Source: Gnetum montanum (Eukaryota > Streptophyta > Gnetopsida > Gnetales > Gnetaceae). From it: a DNA stretch of 44,670 nucleotides. Positions 22,592 through 34,054 of the stretch are shown in pieces. Position 1 is the stretch's first letter, and each line of letters opens with the position of its first letter. The translations under genes and the position numbers were made by a program. The stretch spans positions 77,658 through 122,327 of the forward strand of contig MNCI01037560.1 in NCBI GenBank assembly GCA_015680685.1, in the 5' to 3' direction. The notes below the pieces were generated by a model. That model did not search any database and was not told the DNA's origin. It saw only the letters and a list, made by a program, of their open reading frames with translations.

Positions 22592-22989
22592 GAAGGCTAT
22601 AATCAGGCTACCAGATTGGGATTAAAGGAGAATAATAGAAATGATGTGAAACAAATACTCTTGGTATGCTAGGACAAGCTAACCAAATCTTACACATCAA
22701 GATCACATGGTGACTTACTGTTGCACTGAGTTGTACCTTTTTGATGACTTCTAGGCTTCATCCTATAATCACAACTTTAAGAGAGAAAAAACAATATAAT
22801 GAAAACATGTCATTACAATACATTACATAAGGCTACATAAGACAACCAACAAACCAAACTACCATAGGTTACTATTATTGCAACATAGAGAGAGAGATCA
22901 ATGCGATGTGCATCAAATTTATAGTGTTTCATAGTTTATTTACTATGTCTAATAAAGAGATAGATAGATAGATAAAAAACATGTAGGCT

Positions 22990-24180
22990 CACTTATTATA
23001 AAGGCTATCGATGTCAATAGATGACTTTTACTTGTAAAGAAGATCACATAAAATGTAATAAGGCTTGAGATAAGAATGGTTGACTAGATTGGCTAATTCA
23101 TTTCCATTCATGTCTACCACTCTGAGGGCTTCATTGTCATAGGCCTTGATGATCAAGAAGTTCTCTCATAGCTGGTTGAGAACTTGTCTACATGCTGATG
23201 AATAGCCTTAAGAATTAGGTATCCTTCCTTGATCTTTCATTTGTTCAAGTTATGGCAATGTCGTTGTTTCTACCTCTCTTAGTATCATTCAATGTGAGTA
23301 AGTGTTTGAACCCATTGCTTCTGTACTGAATCCAAGTTAATGATACACCACTCCTTATTCTACTCATCATTGATGAAGTCAGATAGAACCACTCTAAGTG
23401 ATGGAACCTATAATTCAAGAGGAAAAAAACTTTAGATCCATAAACTAGGCTATGTGGGATTACACCAACTAAAATTCAATAAGTGGTTTGATAGGCCCAA
23501 AGTGCATGCACATGCCACTCATACCACTTGTGTTTGCTATTATTTAGCATCCTTTTAAGTAAGTTTATGATGATCTTGTTGCTAGCTTTAGCTTGTCCAT
23601 TGGCTTGAGGGTAATATGGTAATGAGAAGAAATGTTTAATGCATAAATCTTAACAAAAGGCTTTCATTTCTTGGATAATAAACTGTGGTCCATTATCTGT
23701 GACTATGGTCAAAGGTATGCCAAAATGTGCTACTATATTATCTAGTATGAATCTACAGACTTATTGAGATGTTGTTTTCCATTAGGGAATAGCTTCAGCC
23801 CACTTTGTGAAGTATTTGATTGTAGTGATGATGAAGCTATGCCCTATGAAAGACTTAGGCATTATAGGTCCAATAATGTCAAGTACCCACTATTGAAATG
23901 GCTAAGTTATCTAAGTAGTATGCAACTTAGTTGGTGGCACATGTATAAGGTTGCTATTTCATTGACATGTATCATAAGTTTTAACCTTCTATAGGTAGTC
24001 AATTTTCATATAGAACCAACAATAAACTAATCATTTAATCTTTGTGGTCATGGATCTAGGTCCTATATATCCCCCACATACACCTTCATGAACTTGCTCA
24101 AGGACTATATTGGCTTTGATTTTTCCTAAGCACACTAACAATATGTCATCATAAGACCATTAACATAGTGTGTTATCACC
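22990..24180 (-). pseudogene. integrase region of the Tat remnant
   Basis: The minus strand reads FGIPLTIVTDNGPQFI (about 23670-23720; second catalytic Asp present), HFFSLPYYPQANGQAKASNK (usual GQAEA changed to GQAKA, so the catalytic Glu is lost), INLLKRML, ALWAYQTTY and SLVYG. The C-terminal part includes IIKAYDNEALRVVDMNGNEL (about 23090-23150). The N-terminal zinc-finger region, toward 24170, is poorly preserved. Confidence 0.85.
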
Positions 24181-24329
24181 TATAATGATGTACTGTTTTG
24201 ATCTCTTACATACAACAACCTTTTGACAAGTATTCAGGCCCTATGGAGATTTACCATGAATTAGGTAAAATTTGATATCATCATATCATTCCTTTTGAGG
24301 GGAAGTGTTGACAAAGTCTATCGAGAGAC

Positions 24330-24830
24330 CTTCAATGTTCTACATAATGGGAATAGCATAGTTAATAGTTAAAGAAGGCAACTTGCTAAACACATTAGGT
24401 GTCACACTTGGGGCTAAGATTACAATGGCCTTAACTAATGTATTCTTAGTTTAGGGTATATGTTGGATGCCAACATCTGTAAATTGTTGTATCAATTTTT
24501 TATCAAGGTCACAATAAGGTTGCAAATTTTTGGCTTTACATGCATAAACCTCTATTACTAGGTTAACCACAAGTTGTGAATCACCTTTTATCATTAGGCA
24601 TTTGATTCCATGATCATGAGCTACCATCATCCCCTAATCAATCCCTCATGCTCCATCACATTATTGGTACATGGGAATTGAAAACAGTAAGCAAAGGGTT
24701 GGATTAAACTAGAAGTTATTATTATGATGTTAGTAGCATTGGCCCCATGGGTGGTTGAAGCTTCATCAAACTGCATTATTTCCTCATAGCCCTTAGGTAT
24801 TTTTCTAACAATGTTGACATGCTCATTAGA
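24330..24830 (-). pseudogene. second (archaeal-type) RNase H of the Tat remnant
   Basis: The minus strand reads MQFDEASTTHGANATNIII (the family's FDGAS...G.GAG.VL; first catalytic Asp present), FQFPCTNNVMEHEGLI (family CTNNxAEYEAL; catalytic Glu present) and KCLMIKGDSQLVVNLV (GDSQLV; catalytic Asp present). The usual spacing is kept. It lies between the first RNase H and integrase, as in Tat/Ogre elements. It is one of the better preserved parts of this remnant, but stops follow. Confidence 0.85.
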
Positions 24831-24989
24831 TAATTTAAGGTTAATGGTTGCATGGTCTTCCACTAGGGAGATAGTAAGTGTTGCGAATATAGCTTGACCT
24901 TTGGTTGAACCCTGAGAGATGGAAAGCAAGTCAAAATTAACTATTATGACCTTCTAATAAGCTATATGACTACTTTCATAAATATTGAT

Positions 24990-26018
24990 CATTATGGCTC
25001 TAAGCACGTTATCCTTGGAAATGACATTGACTTGGATCCTAAAGAGGTAGTGTCTCCACTTCTTCAATGAGAAGACTAGAGCTAGACAATACTTCTCCAC
25101 CTTAGTGTATCTAGTCTCATAGGTAATTAATGTACTATGGACAATACTTCTTCACTTCTCAATAGATAATACTTCTCCACTTCTCAATGATGTAGTATAC
25201 TGGTAACTCTACTCCATCATCCCATTTTTGACAAAGTAACAAGATAATGGACATGTCAAAGATAGCAAGGTAGATGTAAAAAGATCTATTCTTTTGTGTT
25301 GGGTAGACCATGGGTAGTTATGCCAACTCTTTCTTAATGTTTTCAAAAGATTCTTGGCATTGAGCCATCCACTCATAGTGAGCTCCTTTCTTAAGCAAAT
25401 GTTGCATGGGTTGTAACTTATCTATAAGCCTAGTGATAAACCTATGGATAAATTGTAACCTACCTTATAGATCCCAAATATCCTTAAGATTAGTTAGTGT
25501 TTCCATGTTGGATATGACTTAAACCTTATTAGGATTGACATGTATCCCTACTTTGAATACTACAAAGCCAAGCATCTTACTAGTTCTAATGTCAAAGACA
25601 AAATTCTTGGGATTAAGCCTAAGCGTATATTTTAGACATCATTTTGGCATAAGGTTAAGGTCATGCACATGGTTATTGGTCATTTTGGATTTAATGGCTA
25701 TGTCATCCACATAGTCATTAAGTAATCCTAGCAAATAATCAACAAAGATATATGTCATTGCTCATTGATAGGTTGTGCCTACGTTCTTTGGACCAAAGGA
25801 CATCATGGTGTAGCAAAAGGTTTCCGAAGGGATCATGAAGGTTGTACAAAGTTGATGCTCTGGGTTAATCCTAACTTAGCTATTTCCCAAGAATCCATCT
25901 ATTAAGGATACCAAGGCATGTCCAATCATTTTTCATAGTCATCTTATTTAGGTCTCGAAAATCAAGCATAGATTTCCTATTCATAAGATGGATGACATTC
26001 TTCATGTGCTTGCTAATG
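24990..26018 (-). pseudogene. reverse transcriptase and RNase H region of the Tat remnant
   Basis: Minus-strand motifs from 26018 leftward: NRKSMLDFRDLNKMT, HQLCTTFMIPSETFCYTMMS, FGPKNVGTTYQ, DYVDDIAIKS (catalytic YVDD, about 25702-25713), CLKYTLRLNPKNFVF, LGFVV, FIHRFI and LLKKGAHYEW. Those are RT motifs in order; the remainder toward 24990 corresponds to RNase H, with little conserved. RT begins in mid-domain at 26018, so the gene is truncated at its 5' side. Confidence 0.82.
25140..25189. repeat. 25-bp imperfect tandem duplication in the Tat remnant
   Basis: 25140-25164 and 25165-25189 differ at three positions (GACAATACTTCTTCACTTCT... and GATAATACTTCTCCACTTCT...). A partial third copy lies near 25090. 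This is a slippage-type local duplication within the dead RNase H region. Confidence 0.75.
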
Positions 26019-26985
26019 CTGAGATTTTTTCTAAAATTGATTTAAAAATGGTCATCATCAAATAAGAATTAAATTATGAGATGAATGGAAAATAATCTTT
26101 AAGATACCAAATGGCTTGTATGATTGGGTAGTCATCCCTTTTAGGTTAACCAATGCTCTAGCCATATTTATGAGACTCATGCATGAATTTTTAAGAGATT
26201 TTATTAGTAAATGTTGCATTATTTTCTTTGATAACATTCTTTTATATAGTTCTAAAGAATAAAACCATGTACAACATTTGAGGATGATATGCTCCAAGCT
26301 ACAATAGGAAAAATTGATGATTAATGCTAAGAAATGCCACTTCATGAAGAGAGAAATTATGTCCTTAGGCCATGTTATCTCCAAGAACCAAGCAAGATCA
26401 AGGTAAATAAATAATGGCCTTCACCTAGGGATGTGGGAGAGGTGAGATCTTTTCTTAGTTTAGCTAGCTTTTATGGGAGATTTATTTGAAACTTCAACTT
26501 TATTGCATGGCTAATGCTCTCTTGTTTGAAGAAAAATTCAACCTTTATATGGGATAATAAGAAAGAAGAATATTTTTAAGCATTTAAGAAAAAAATTTGT
26601 AGTGCTCCAATTTTAGCAATTTCACAATCTAAAATTTTTTTAAAGTGGAGATAGATGCAAGTAGGCTTACTATTGGAGGTATGCTTCTCAATAGGGTAAG
26701 CCAATTGCATTCTTTTTTGAATAATTAAATGAATCTAGAAAAATGTATAATGTGTATGAAAAGGATTTATATGCTATACTTCAAGTCATTAAACATTGAA
26801 GACATTACTTACTAGGATTATATTTTCTTTTATTTACTGATCATCTTCAATTTTTAAATTCTCAAAAGAAAGTAAGTGCTAAACATATGAAATGGATAGA
26901 AAAATTTCAAGAGTTTCATTTTGTTTTGAAACATAAAATTGGAAAAAGTAATGTAGTAGCATATGCTCTTTTAAGAATTTGATTT
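26019..26985 (+). pseudogene. reverse transcriptase and RNase H region of the chromovirus
   Basis: Pieces: EIFSKIDLK at the very start, a YEW(L)VMPFGLTNA-like stretch now broken, MRLMHEFLRDF(I)-like near 26170-26200, an FDDIL-like FDNIL near 26228-26245 (the second Asp of the catalytic pair is Asn), and LGHVIS-like near 26360. Further on come SLASFYGRFI (about 26456) and the connection to RNase H, with FKKKICSAPILAI (about 26580-26620). It is dead through many stops and frameshifts. Confidence 0.72.
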
Positions 26986-27099
26986 ATCAATCACTCATGT
27001 GTTCAATTATGGGGAATTGAAACTTTGACTTCCTTATAATCCAATGATGTTATTTTTGGAAAGGTTTGGAGGAATCTTCATGCTCAATTACTTGGTAGA

Positions 27100-28260
27100 A
27101 TGGATAGGTTGAGAGACTATCGTCTACAACATTCCATACTCTTCAAAAATGGTAAAATGTGTATGAAAATGTGATTTTAGGTCAAAATTTTTGAAAGAAA
27201 AGCATAATTGTAGTACGGCTAGACACATGGGCAAGACAAAGACCTATGAACTTGTAGGAAAGAACTACTATTAGCTAGGTATCAGAAAATAACATAAATA
27301 AATTTTTTAGAGAGTATCTTTTTTGCCAAAAATTCAAGGAAAGTAGAGGTATTTTTGGGCATTACTTACCTTTACCAATTCCTAATTCTCCATGGGAAAG
27401 TATTTTTATGGCTTTTATTTTTCAGATTCCCAAGACACAAGTTGGTCATGATTCCATTTTTATGGTTGTTTATGGATTCACTAAAATGATTCATTTTATT
27501 TTTTGTAAAATAAGCAATGATGCATCCCATGTTTCTCACTTATATTTTCAAAATGTCGTAATATTACATTATCTCTAATTAAATAATGTTAATGATAGGG
27601 ATGTTAAATTTTCCAAGTCATTTTTGGAGATCATTGTAGAAATTATTAGGTATCAAATTATCTTGTTCTAATGCCTATCATCCATAGATTGATAACCAAA
27701 TTGAAGTTGTAAATAACTCATTGCTCAAAATTTTGAGGTATCTTTGTGAGAATCAACCCAATATATGGGAAAATTGTTTGTTACATGCTGAGTTTAGCTA
27801 CAATAATTCTTATCACTCTAGCATTGGGAAAAGTCCATTTGAGGCAAAATATGGCTATGCCCCTAGAATGGTAGATGATTTGAAAAAATTTGATGATTGT
27901 GCCCATGTTATCTCTAATTTTGTGAAAAAAAACATGCAAGACTTTCACAAGAAAGTGACAAAAAAACTAGAAGACAAAGCCAAAGAAGTTGTTACTACAA
28001 AGAACTTGGAAAAGAGGAAGGTAATCTTTAGTGTTGGAGATTATGTGTGGCTTCATTTGGACAAGGAAAGACTAAGGAATGTAAACATCTCCAAGCTCAA
28101 AATTAAGAAGATTGGTCCATTTTAGATCAAGACCAAAGTAAATGATAATGCTTATGAACTTGACATTCCTGATCATTTTTTATTTTCTTATGTATTTAAT
28201 ATTTTAGATTTGATCCATTACCACGGTAAGCTATTTACCTCTAACTTGGAGAATAGTCTA
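27100..28260 (+). pseudogene. integrase region of the chromovirus, with GPY/F module
   Basis: LPLPIPNSPWESIFMAFIF and DSIFMVVYGFTKMIHFIFCK lie near 27365-27510; in the second, the family VVVDRFSKMAHF has lost its catalytic Asp (now Tyr). DRDVKFSKSF (about 27597) keeps the second Asp. The 134-codon open piece 27721-28125 covers the core end and C-terminal domain: WENCLLHAEFSYNNSYH, SIGKSPFEAKYGYAPR, VGDYVWLHLDKERLR and SKLKIKKIGPF. It then continues past a stop as NDNAYELDIP. The GPF end is the module found at the integrase C-terminus of chromoviruses and relatives. No clear chromodomain follows. Confidence 0.85.
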
Positions 28261-28423
28261 GAGATCCTTAAAGATGTACTCAATGATCTAAGGCCATCTA
28301 AAACCTATTGTGCTACAAGTAACAGAAGCTAGGAGCATAAGGAATTGAAAGGTACTTGAATATATGATGCATTAGAATGATAAGGGACTTGAAAATGCAA
28401 TTTAGGTTCATGAGAAGGACTTG

Positions 28424-28437
28424 TCTTTGTGGGGGCT
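28424..28437 (+). other. polypurine tract candidate of the chromovirus
   Basis: CTTTGTGGGGGCTT just before the presumed LTR start TGCTATC at 28441. The tract is short and interrupted, so this is a candidate only. Confidence 0.5.
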
Positions 28438-28440
28438 TAA

Positions 28441-29214
28441 TGCTATCTTATGTGTACAATCAACATAAAACAAGTTTCAAATTTAAGAGTGGTAGAGATG
28501 ATAAGAACATTACCCAACCCATGTAACCTTCTAAAATTATGTTTTTTATGTGTTTTCTTTATACCTTAGGTGTCTTTGTATTTTTTCATTACTCTACATG
28601 TCCAAGAGGCAAGAGAAGGTAATTGGAAGTGCATTCCACTTATGGGACTTTTGGAAAGAGTTTTAATCTTTGAAAATTCTCTGTATCAAGATATCTCCAA
28701 GTAGGCCAAGACATCTCATGTTGAAGAAAGGCATCTCCTAATATTGTTGACAACTCAAAGATAGATGTCTTCTCCAAGATGTCTCTCCTAACTCCAAGAC
28801 ATCTTCTCTAAGATTTAACTATTTCAGGAAAGATGTCTTCTGATTTTCTAATATGTTTCATGAAAATTTCAATGGGCTTTAATTTGAACTATAAATGAAA
28901 GAAAAGATAGAGGGATACTTTGATGAGACTGTAAAATGGGATCCATTCCTTTCATTTAAACAAGAATAAAGAGAAGTTAATTATGAGAGAGTTTTGGGAG
29001 AGAATTAAGAAGAAAGGGTTTAGCATCAATTGAGCTTCCACTGAGATTCCATGGTATAAGGCTTTCAACCATTATGAGTTTAGTGTTGTGTGAGGAGTTG
29101 TGAGTGTGATTCTCTTGCGTCATTTTCTATCCTTGGGCAAGTTTCTTTTAGCATTGTAATTCTATCATAATTTTGCAAAATAAAGATCTTTTTTTCCTTT
29201 CTTATTTCGATTCA
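28441..29214 (+). repeat. 3' LTR of the chromovirus (approximate ends)
   Basis: Starts TG after the polypurine tract. It holds an array of AGACATCT/AGATGTCT motifs (about 28690-28850), a TATA box CTATAAATG (28889-28897) and an AATAAA signal (29179-29184). The end is placed at ATTCA, 29214, without a second copy to confirm it. Confidence 0.5.
28690..28850 (+). promoter_or_regulatory. AGACATCT / AGATGTCT motif array upstream of a TATA box
   Basis: At least seven copies of AGACATCT, AGATGTCT or GGCATCTCC, in both orientations, lie within about 160 bp and 40 to 200 bp upstream of the TATA box at 28889. It occupies the same place as the palindrome arrays in the Athila-type LTRs. Confidence 0.65.
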
Positions 29215-30129
29215 TCTTGTAAGTTTGAAGATTGGGATTTCAATTATGATCTTGAAGCATTGGTTCTAACCATTTCTAATGCTAATATTTTCACTAAACC
29301 TTTTCACAAATATTAGCTTTCAAATAAATCTAATATCAAATCAAATCAAATTATTTTACAATGAGGTAAAAATGATCTAATCATTAACCATCATTCATTC
29401 TAGTGAAAATTTGGGATTCAAAAAATGTCAAATTATATAATTAATTTCTTTCAAATGGAAATAGATATTGAACTAAAATTTCAGCTATATGTAGCCACCT
29501 TTCTAACTTTCTAATAAATCTAGAATCACTAAAAAGTGTTATAAAATGACTGGGATATGATCAAAATAGTGAGTGTCCCTAATTTTGATTATTCAACTTC
29601 CAATATTGAGGAAATAATGATGAATGATATTGACAAATGTTGATGAATTTATGAATTAGTGAAAGATTGATCAATTGATGGATTGATGAAATAGTAAAAT
29701 TATTGCTAAAATTATGTTGATGATTCTATCATACAATTTTTCAAGAGATGCATTGGATATATATGTGTGATAAGTGGGGCAAAGTTTACTAAAAATAATA
29801 TAATATGGTCCCAATGACCAAAAACTTAAAATTATATATATAAGGGTGAAAATAACATTACAACTATCCATCAATCCAAAAGTTTAATATATTTTATTAA
29901 AATAAACTCTTATTGTATAATAAAAATAAAAACCTATTGTCTTCTATTCTAAAAAACCAACATCTTAATCTCATCTCTCCTCTTAAAAACATGAAACCAT
30001 AATAATATTTATTGGAAACCAAAGAGAAGAAATCTAGAAACCTTTTCTCAAGCTCAACTTGAAACTTCTAAGCTATTTCTATCTTTTTTTTATCTCATCT
30101 TAGTTGTTTCCTATCTTGTAACTCCCAAC
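29215..30129. other. unassigned AT-rich interval
   Basis: No gene is recognised. It contains low-complexity GATGAAT/TTGAT words (about 29610-29700) and A/T-rich tracts (29880-29960). An open 67-codon minus-strand piece at 29671-29874 resembles nothing known to me. Confidence 0.4.
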
Positions 30130-30480
30130 TTGAAATTTTTCTTGGCCATACAAATCATCTTAATATTTTTCAAGACATCTTGTTGTCAACTACAACATTC
30201 ACAAGAGATGTCTCTTGGGTGTATGAGGCATCTCCTTCAAAAGAAAGACATCTCCTCCAAGTTTGAGATGTCTCCCATTAAGTTGAGACATATCCTAGAA
30301 AAAATGGAACATCTCTCCAATTGTCAAGACCTATCACAAGCTAGCTCTTAACTGAGACATCTTTCAAACATGTGGCTTGTCTCTTGTATTTTCTTAATTC
30401 TCAATCAAGGCATCTCCTTGACCTCCAAGGAATTTCATAGCATTTAAAACCTATCTGTAGGAATGAATAAATAAGATCAA
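30130..30480 (+). repeat. second AGACATCT motif block, likely a related LTR (U3) fragment
   Basis: About ten copies of AGACATCT, AGATGTCT or GGCATCTCC in both orientations occur at 30173-30415. They are followed by AATTTCATAGCATTTAAAAC and AATGAATAAATAAG, which weakly align with the TATA region of the chromovirus LTR (AATTTCAATGGGCTTTAA, CTATAAATGAAAG). Best read as a rearranged piece of a related LTR. Whether it belongs to the same insertion is unclear. Confidence 0.45.
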
Positions 30481-31600
30481 AAAAGATCTGCCTAGAACAT
30501 AACTATCTTTTCCTCAACCTATCCCAATGGAATAATGATGGATTAATCAACATGCTTAAATCTAATGCTACACTTTTAGAGTGACAATAGGTTATAGGAT
30601 GTATACATTTCTTGTGAGATCAAATTTACCTTATAACTTGAGTCCAAAAGAGATTTTCGTGGTAGATTTCCAATAATCTACAAATAAATTAAGGGACTTC
30701 CAAGAACACCCTCTTTTGGGAAAGAGTTTCTACCTTGATTTAGTCTAACACTATATTATCTAACATGAAAATTGTAATGTTGGATCTTGGGTATGAGGGA
30801 ACTACTAGCTCACTTGAAGTTCTTGAAGGTGTTAAAGCTTGAGTTAGAGTTATAACCACTAGATCATGCATTTTTTTATGTTGATTGATAAGTCCAATAG
30901 CTCCCTCTACAAGTATGGGAACTACCCTAAAGAAATAGTATTTTCTAAGCTTACACTCAAAGCCACTCATAATGTCATTCATCTACATGTGTTGCCTTAT
31001 TCTATTATGGCTATGGTAGTAAATTCCCTTGTATTAGTATTGGTGATATTAGTGAAATTGGAGTGTGACAATTATCAAGATGCTATATAGACTATTCAAA
31101 ATCATAAAAAGGTTATTCAACTCATGAAGTAGTGGGTCTATAGTATTCTAGTGAATAGTAATAATAGAGGTGCACAAGCAATAGCACTACTTGGAAAAAT
31201 AAGTTGGTGATATAGTTATTATTGTATGAAATATGGGATCCCCCATGACTATGAGTTTTACCATTATTAGTAATATTACTTTTGAGGTTGAGGAGGATTC
31301 TGTTGGCACATTTTGGCCATTTCATGGAATAGGTTGACATCGTTAAAACTGTTTAAGAGTTTTTTAGAGAAGTGGCAAAAAGTTCAGTATGAGAAGAAAA
31401 GGAATAAGTTAACAACAACATTCTTTTAATTTAAGAAAAATAATATAGGAGCACCATTCCTATAGTAAGCTTATATAAATATATTATGATACATTGGGTT
31501 TTACGGATAAATATCCTGATAACCTCAATGCCTGCTTTCCATCTCTATCACAACTAACCAAAGTCTAGCGGGATTATGGAGGAAGTCCAATTTTTATATC
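30481..31600. other. unassigned interval
   Basis: Short open pieces on both strands, up to 80 codons (for example 30740-30982 minus), overlap each other and show no motif I recognise. The AT-rich composition and lack of repeats shared with the neighbours leave open whether this is an old retroelement interior or host intergenic DNA. Confidence 0.35.
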
Positions 31601-32191
<591 letters not shown>

Positions 32192-32430
32192 ATCCACACA
32201 TATCATACATGGAAAATAGAGTCACATTTCGCTAAAACCCCAGTCTCATTACCAGATTTTCTTGCTCCCATTGATGACACCAGGGCATCTCCATTAAATA
32301 AAACTACCCCCCTTCTCTAGCATATCACATGCTTGGTCCATTCGCTTATACTCACTGCTCTACTCATCCATTCAATCCTTTCTTTTCGACATCGCATATC
32401 CTTCTTTCAGCGAATGAACTATTCTGCTCC
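32192..32430. other. unassigned sequence between two coding-like remnants
   Basis: Pyrimidine-rich stretches (about 32320-32400) with no coding match. It might be intron or untranslated sequence of a former host gene. Confidence 0.3.
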
Positions 32431-32444
32431 TTGCTTGGGAAGTT

Positions 32445-32579
32445 ATGATCAGAGACGACCACCACTATCGCTACTTCAGCGAGCTCTTGTTCTGCGCAGT
32501 GGTCCATGACGTGCAGCTGAGGCGTGATTGCATCGTCATCGCACCATCAAACCCTACTGGCCTCTACATTGTTTCATGA
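32445..32579 (+). pseudogene. unrecognised coding-like remnant
   Basis: Forty-five codons open from ATG to TGA: MIRDDHHYRYFSELLFCAVV, then HDVQLRRDCIVIAPSNPTG, then LYIVS. Codon use is G/C-ending, unlike the AT-rich neighbours but like the RuvB-like 2 fragment 250 bp upstream, which suggests a host exon remnant. It does not correspond to the part of RuvB-like 2 that would follow the fragment, as far as I can tell. No function is assigned. Confidence 0.35.
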
Positions 32580-33340
32580 ATTTCTTCGGCAACATAGGGG
32601 AATACATTTTGGTTACTATGTTTTGGTTCTGTCTCATTGCTTGAACAGCTTCCCAACGTGCACATTCGAAGGGGCATAACAACTTCCAGTTATCACCATA
32701 TGATTTTCCAAAGGCTTTTGATGCATATATCGTTATTAGAACCGCTTTGATTAATATGCATTTCAAATGCAGGGATATGTACGAAGTTAGGAAACTACTT
32801 CTAAAGAAGACTTCGCAATGATGAACCTGCAAATAACCTTATCAAAAACAGTAGCAGTGCCCGATGCCGATGCATTCATCATTGCCATACCAATCCAGTA
32901 AACATAGCAATAGAGACACGAAGACACAATAAGACAGGTGTATAACTGAATCAGTAGAACCAAGAGATGTTTTATCCGATGTCGATAAATCAGAGTTGCA
33001 GTTTATTCATTGTTGAAGACAAATACAAAACCCAAACGCATAGAATTGGAGTCACAGAAATAAAATTTCAACTTCACATGGTCCGATGGTAAAAAGATAA
33101 TTTCAGCAATTTCTCACATATGATAATGGTATGGACCCCTTGTTAAATACCTATCATTAATTTAATTATCTTGAGTGAATTACTAAGGCTTTATACACAA
33201 TGGGTAATTAAAAATCCTAAAATAAAAATAAAATAACAATTGTATGAAGCTCTCATAATATTGAGATCTTGGATTTATTTTTCAAAAATTATTGTATAGG
33301 TTGTTGCCTATAAAATATTTGTAATATTTACAAATGTCAA
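32580..33340. other. unassigned interval
   Basis: A 92-codon open piece on the minus strand (32554-32832) is unrecognised. The stretch includes AT-rich sequence with AAAATAAAAATAAAATAAC near 33220-33238. No RNA gene or repeat edge is seen. Confidence 0.35.
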
Positions 33341-33490
33341 TGTTAGCATAATTTCCTCCTAACTTTATGTATAACTTCCTAACTATATTGGCAAGTAATA
33401 TCTCCTAACTTGTTGGGCAAGTTATAACTTCCTTACTTGGGAGAGAAGTTAGCTAAGATATTTTGAAATATGTAACTACCTTTTGAACCC

Positions 33491-33500
33491 TATAAAAAGG
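33491..33500 (+). promoter_or_regulatory. TATA box of the LTR-like region
   Basis: TATAAAAAGG preceded by CC, with a transcribed-looking, G/A-rich leader downstream. It is preceded by a cluster of TAACTT / AAGTTA words. Confidence 0.55.
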
Positions 33501-33923
33501 CTTCAAGGGTAAGAAAAAAAATGGGGACACACTTGGGACTTTTTGGGGATCACACACTTGGGAAGACTACTAGCTCTCACTTGGAGACACACTTTGGGTC
33601 TTGGAAGAGCATTTGTAAGAAGACATTGTGAAAGATTACTTGTAAGATGACTTGCTAAAGAGAACATTTCAGCCTCTTTTTCATAGTCCGGTGAGTTATT
33701 CTTATTTTTTTTATTTTGTTTAAATTGTTTAGCTAGTGGTTTAGATAGTATCATGCTTGCAAGTAATTTTGGGATTTTTAGATTGCTCTTATTGTTCTTG
33801 TTGCACAATAGAAATTTCTATTAAAATTTTTCCATAAAAGCACTTTTGTTTGAAAGCCTTAAGAGCATTTTAGTAGTGAATTTTATTATTGTGCAATGTA
33901 TAAGAACCACTATTGAGATTGTT

Positions 33924-34054
33924 NNNNNNNNNNNNNNNNNNNNNNNNNNNNNNNNNNNNNNNNNNNNNNNNNNNNNNNNNNNNNNNNNNNNNNNNNNNNN
34001 NNNNNNNNNNNNNNNNNNNNNNNNNNNNNNNNNNNNNNNNNNNNNNNNNNNNNN
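33924..34054. other. assembly gap (131 Ns)
   Basis: A run of undetermined bases within the LTR-like region. Any frame read across it is meaningless. Confidence 1.

Larger units (their letters stand above)
22592..26018 (-). mobile_element. Tat-lineage Ty3/gypsy pol remnant
   Basis: On the minus strand, from right to left: RT, RNase H, a second (archaeal-type) RNase H and integrase. The second RNase H between RNase H and integrase is the hallmark of the Tat/Ogre group. The 5' half of the element (LTR, gag, protease and the start of RT) is missing to the right, where sequence switches abruptly at 26018/26019 to a plus-strand chromovirus. On the left it is interrupted by E1 and should continue below 9311. 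There are many stops; dead copy. Confidence 0.85.
26019..29214 (+). mobile_element. 5'-truncated chromovirus (Ty3/gypsy) remnant
   Basis: Plus-strand RT, RNase H, integrase with a GPY/F-type end, a polypurine tract and an LTR. It starts in mid-RT at 26019; everything 5' of that (5' LTR, gag, protease and the start of RT) is missing. Motif style (DSIFMVVYGFTKMIHFI, SDRDVKF-like, KIGPF) is that of plant chromoviruses, closest by eye to the Reina/CRM types. The right end is uncertain because no second LTR or target duplication could be matched. Confidence 0.78.

Noticed and set aside
26500-28260. Chromodomain after the chromovirus integrase
   Set aside because: The GPF module is clear, but the sequence after NDNAYELDIP decays before any chromodomain signature can be seen.
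30740-31340. Several 70-80 codon frames as small genes
   Set aside because: They overlap on both strands, with no conserved motif and no shared sequence with other elements here.
32445-32579. Aminotransferase fragment, from the residues SNPTG
   Set aside because: NPTG alone is too short; the flanking residues do not follow the aminotransferase pattern.
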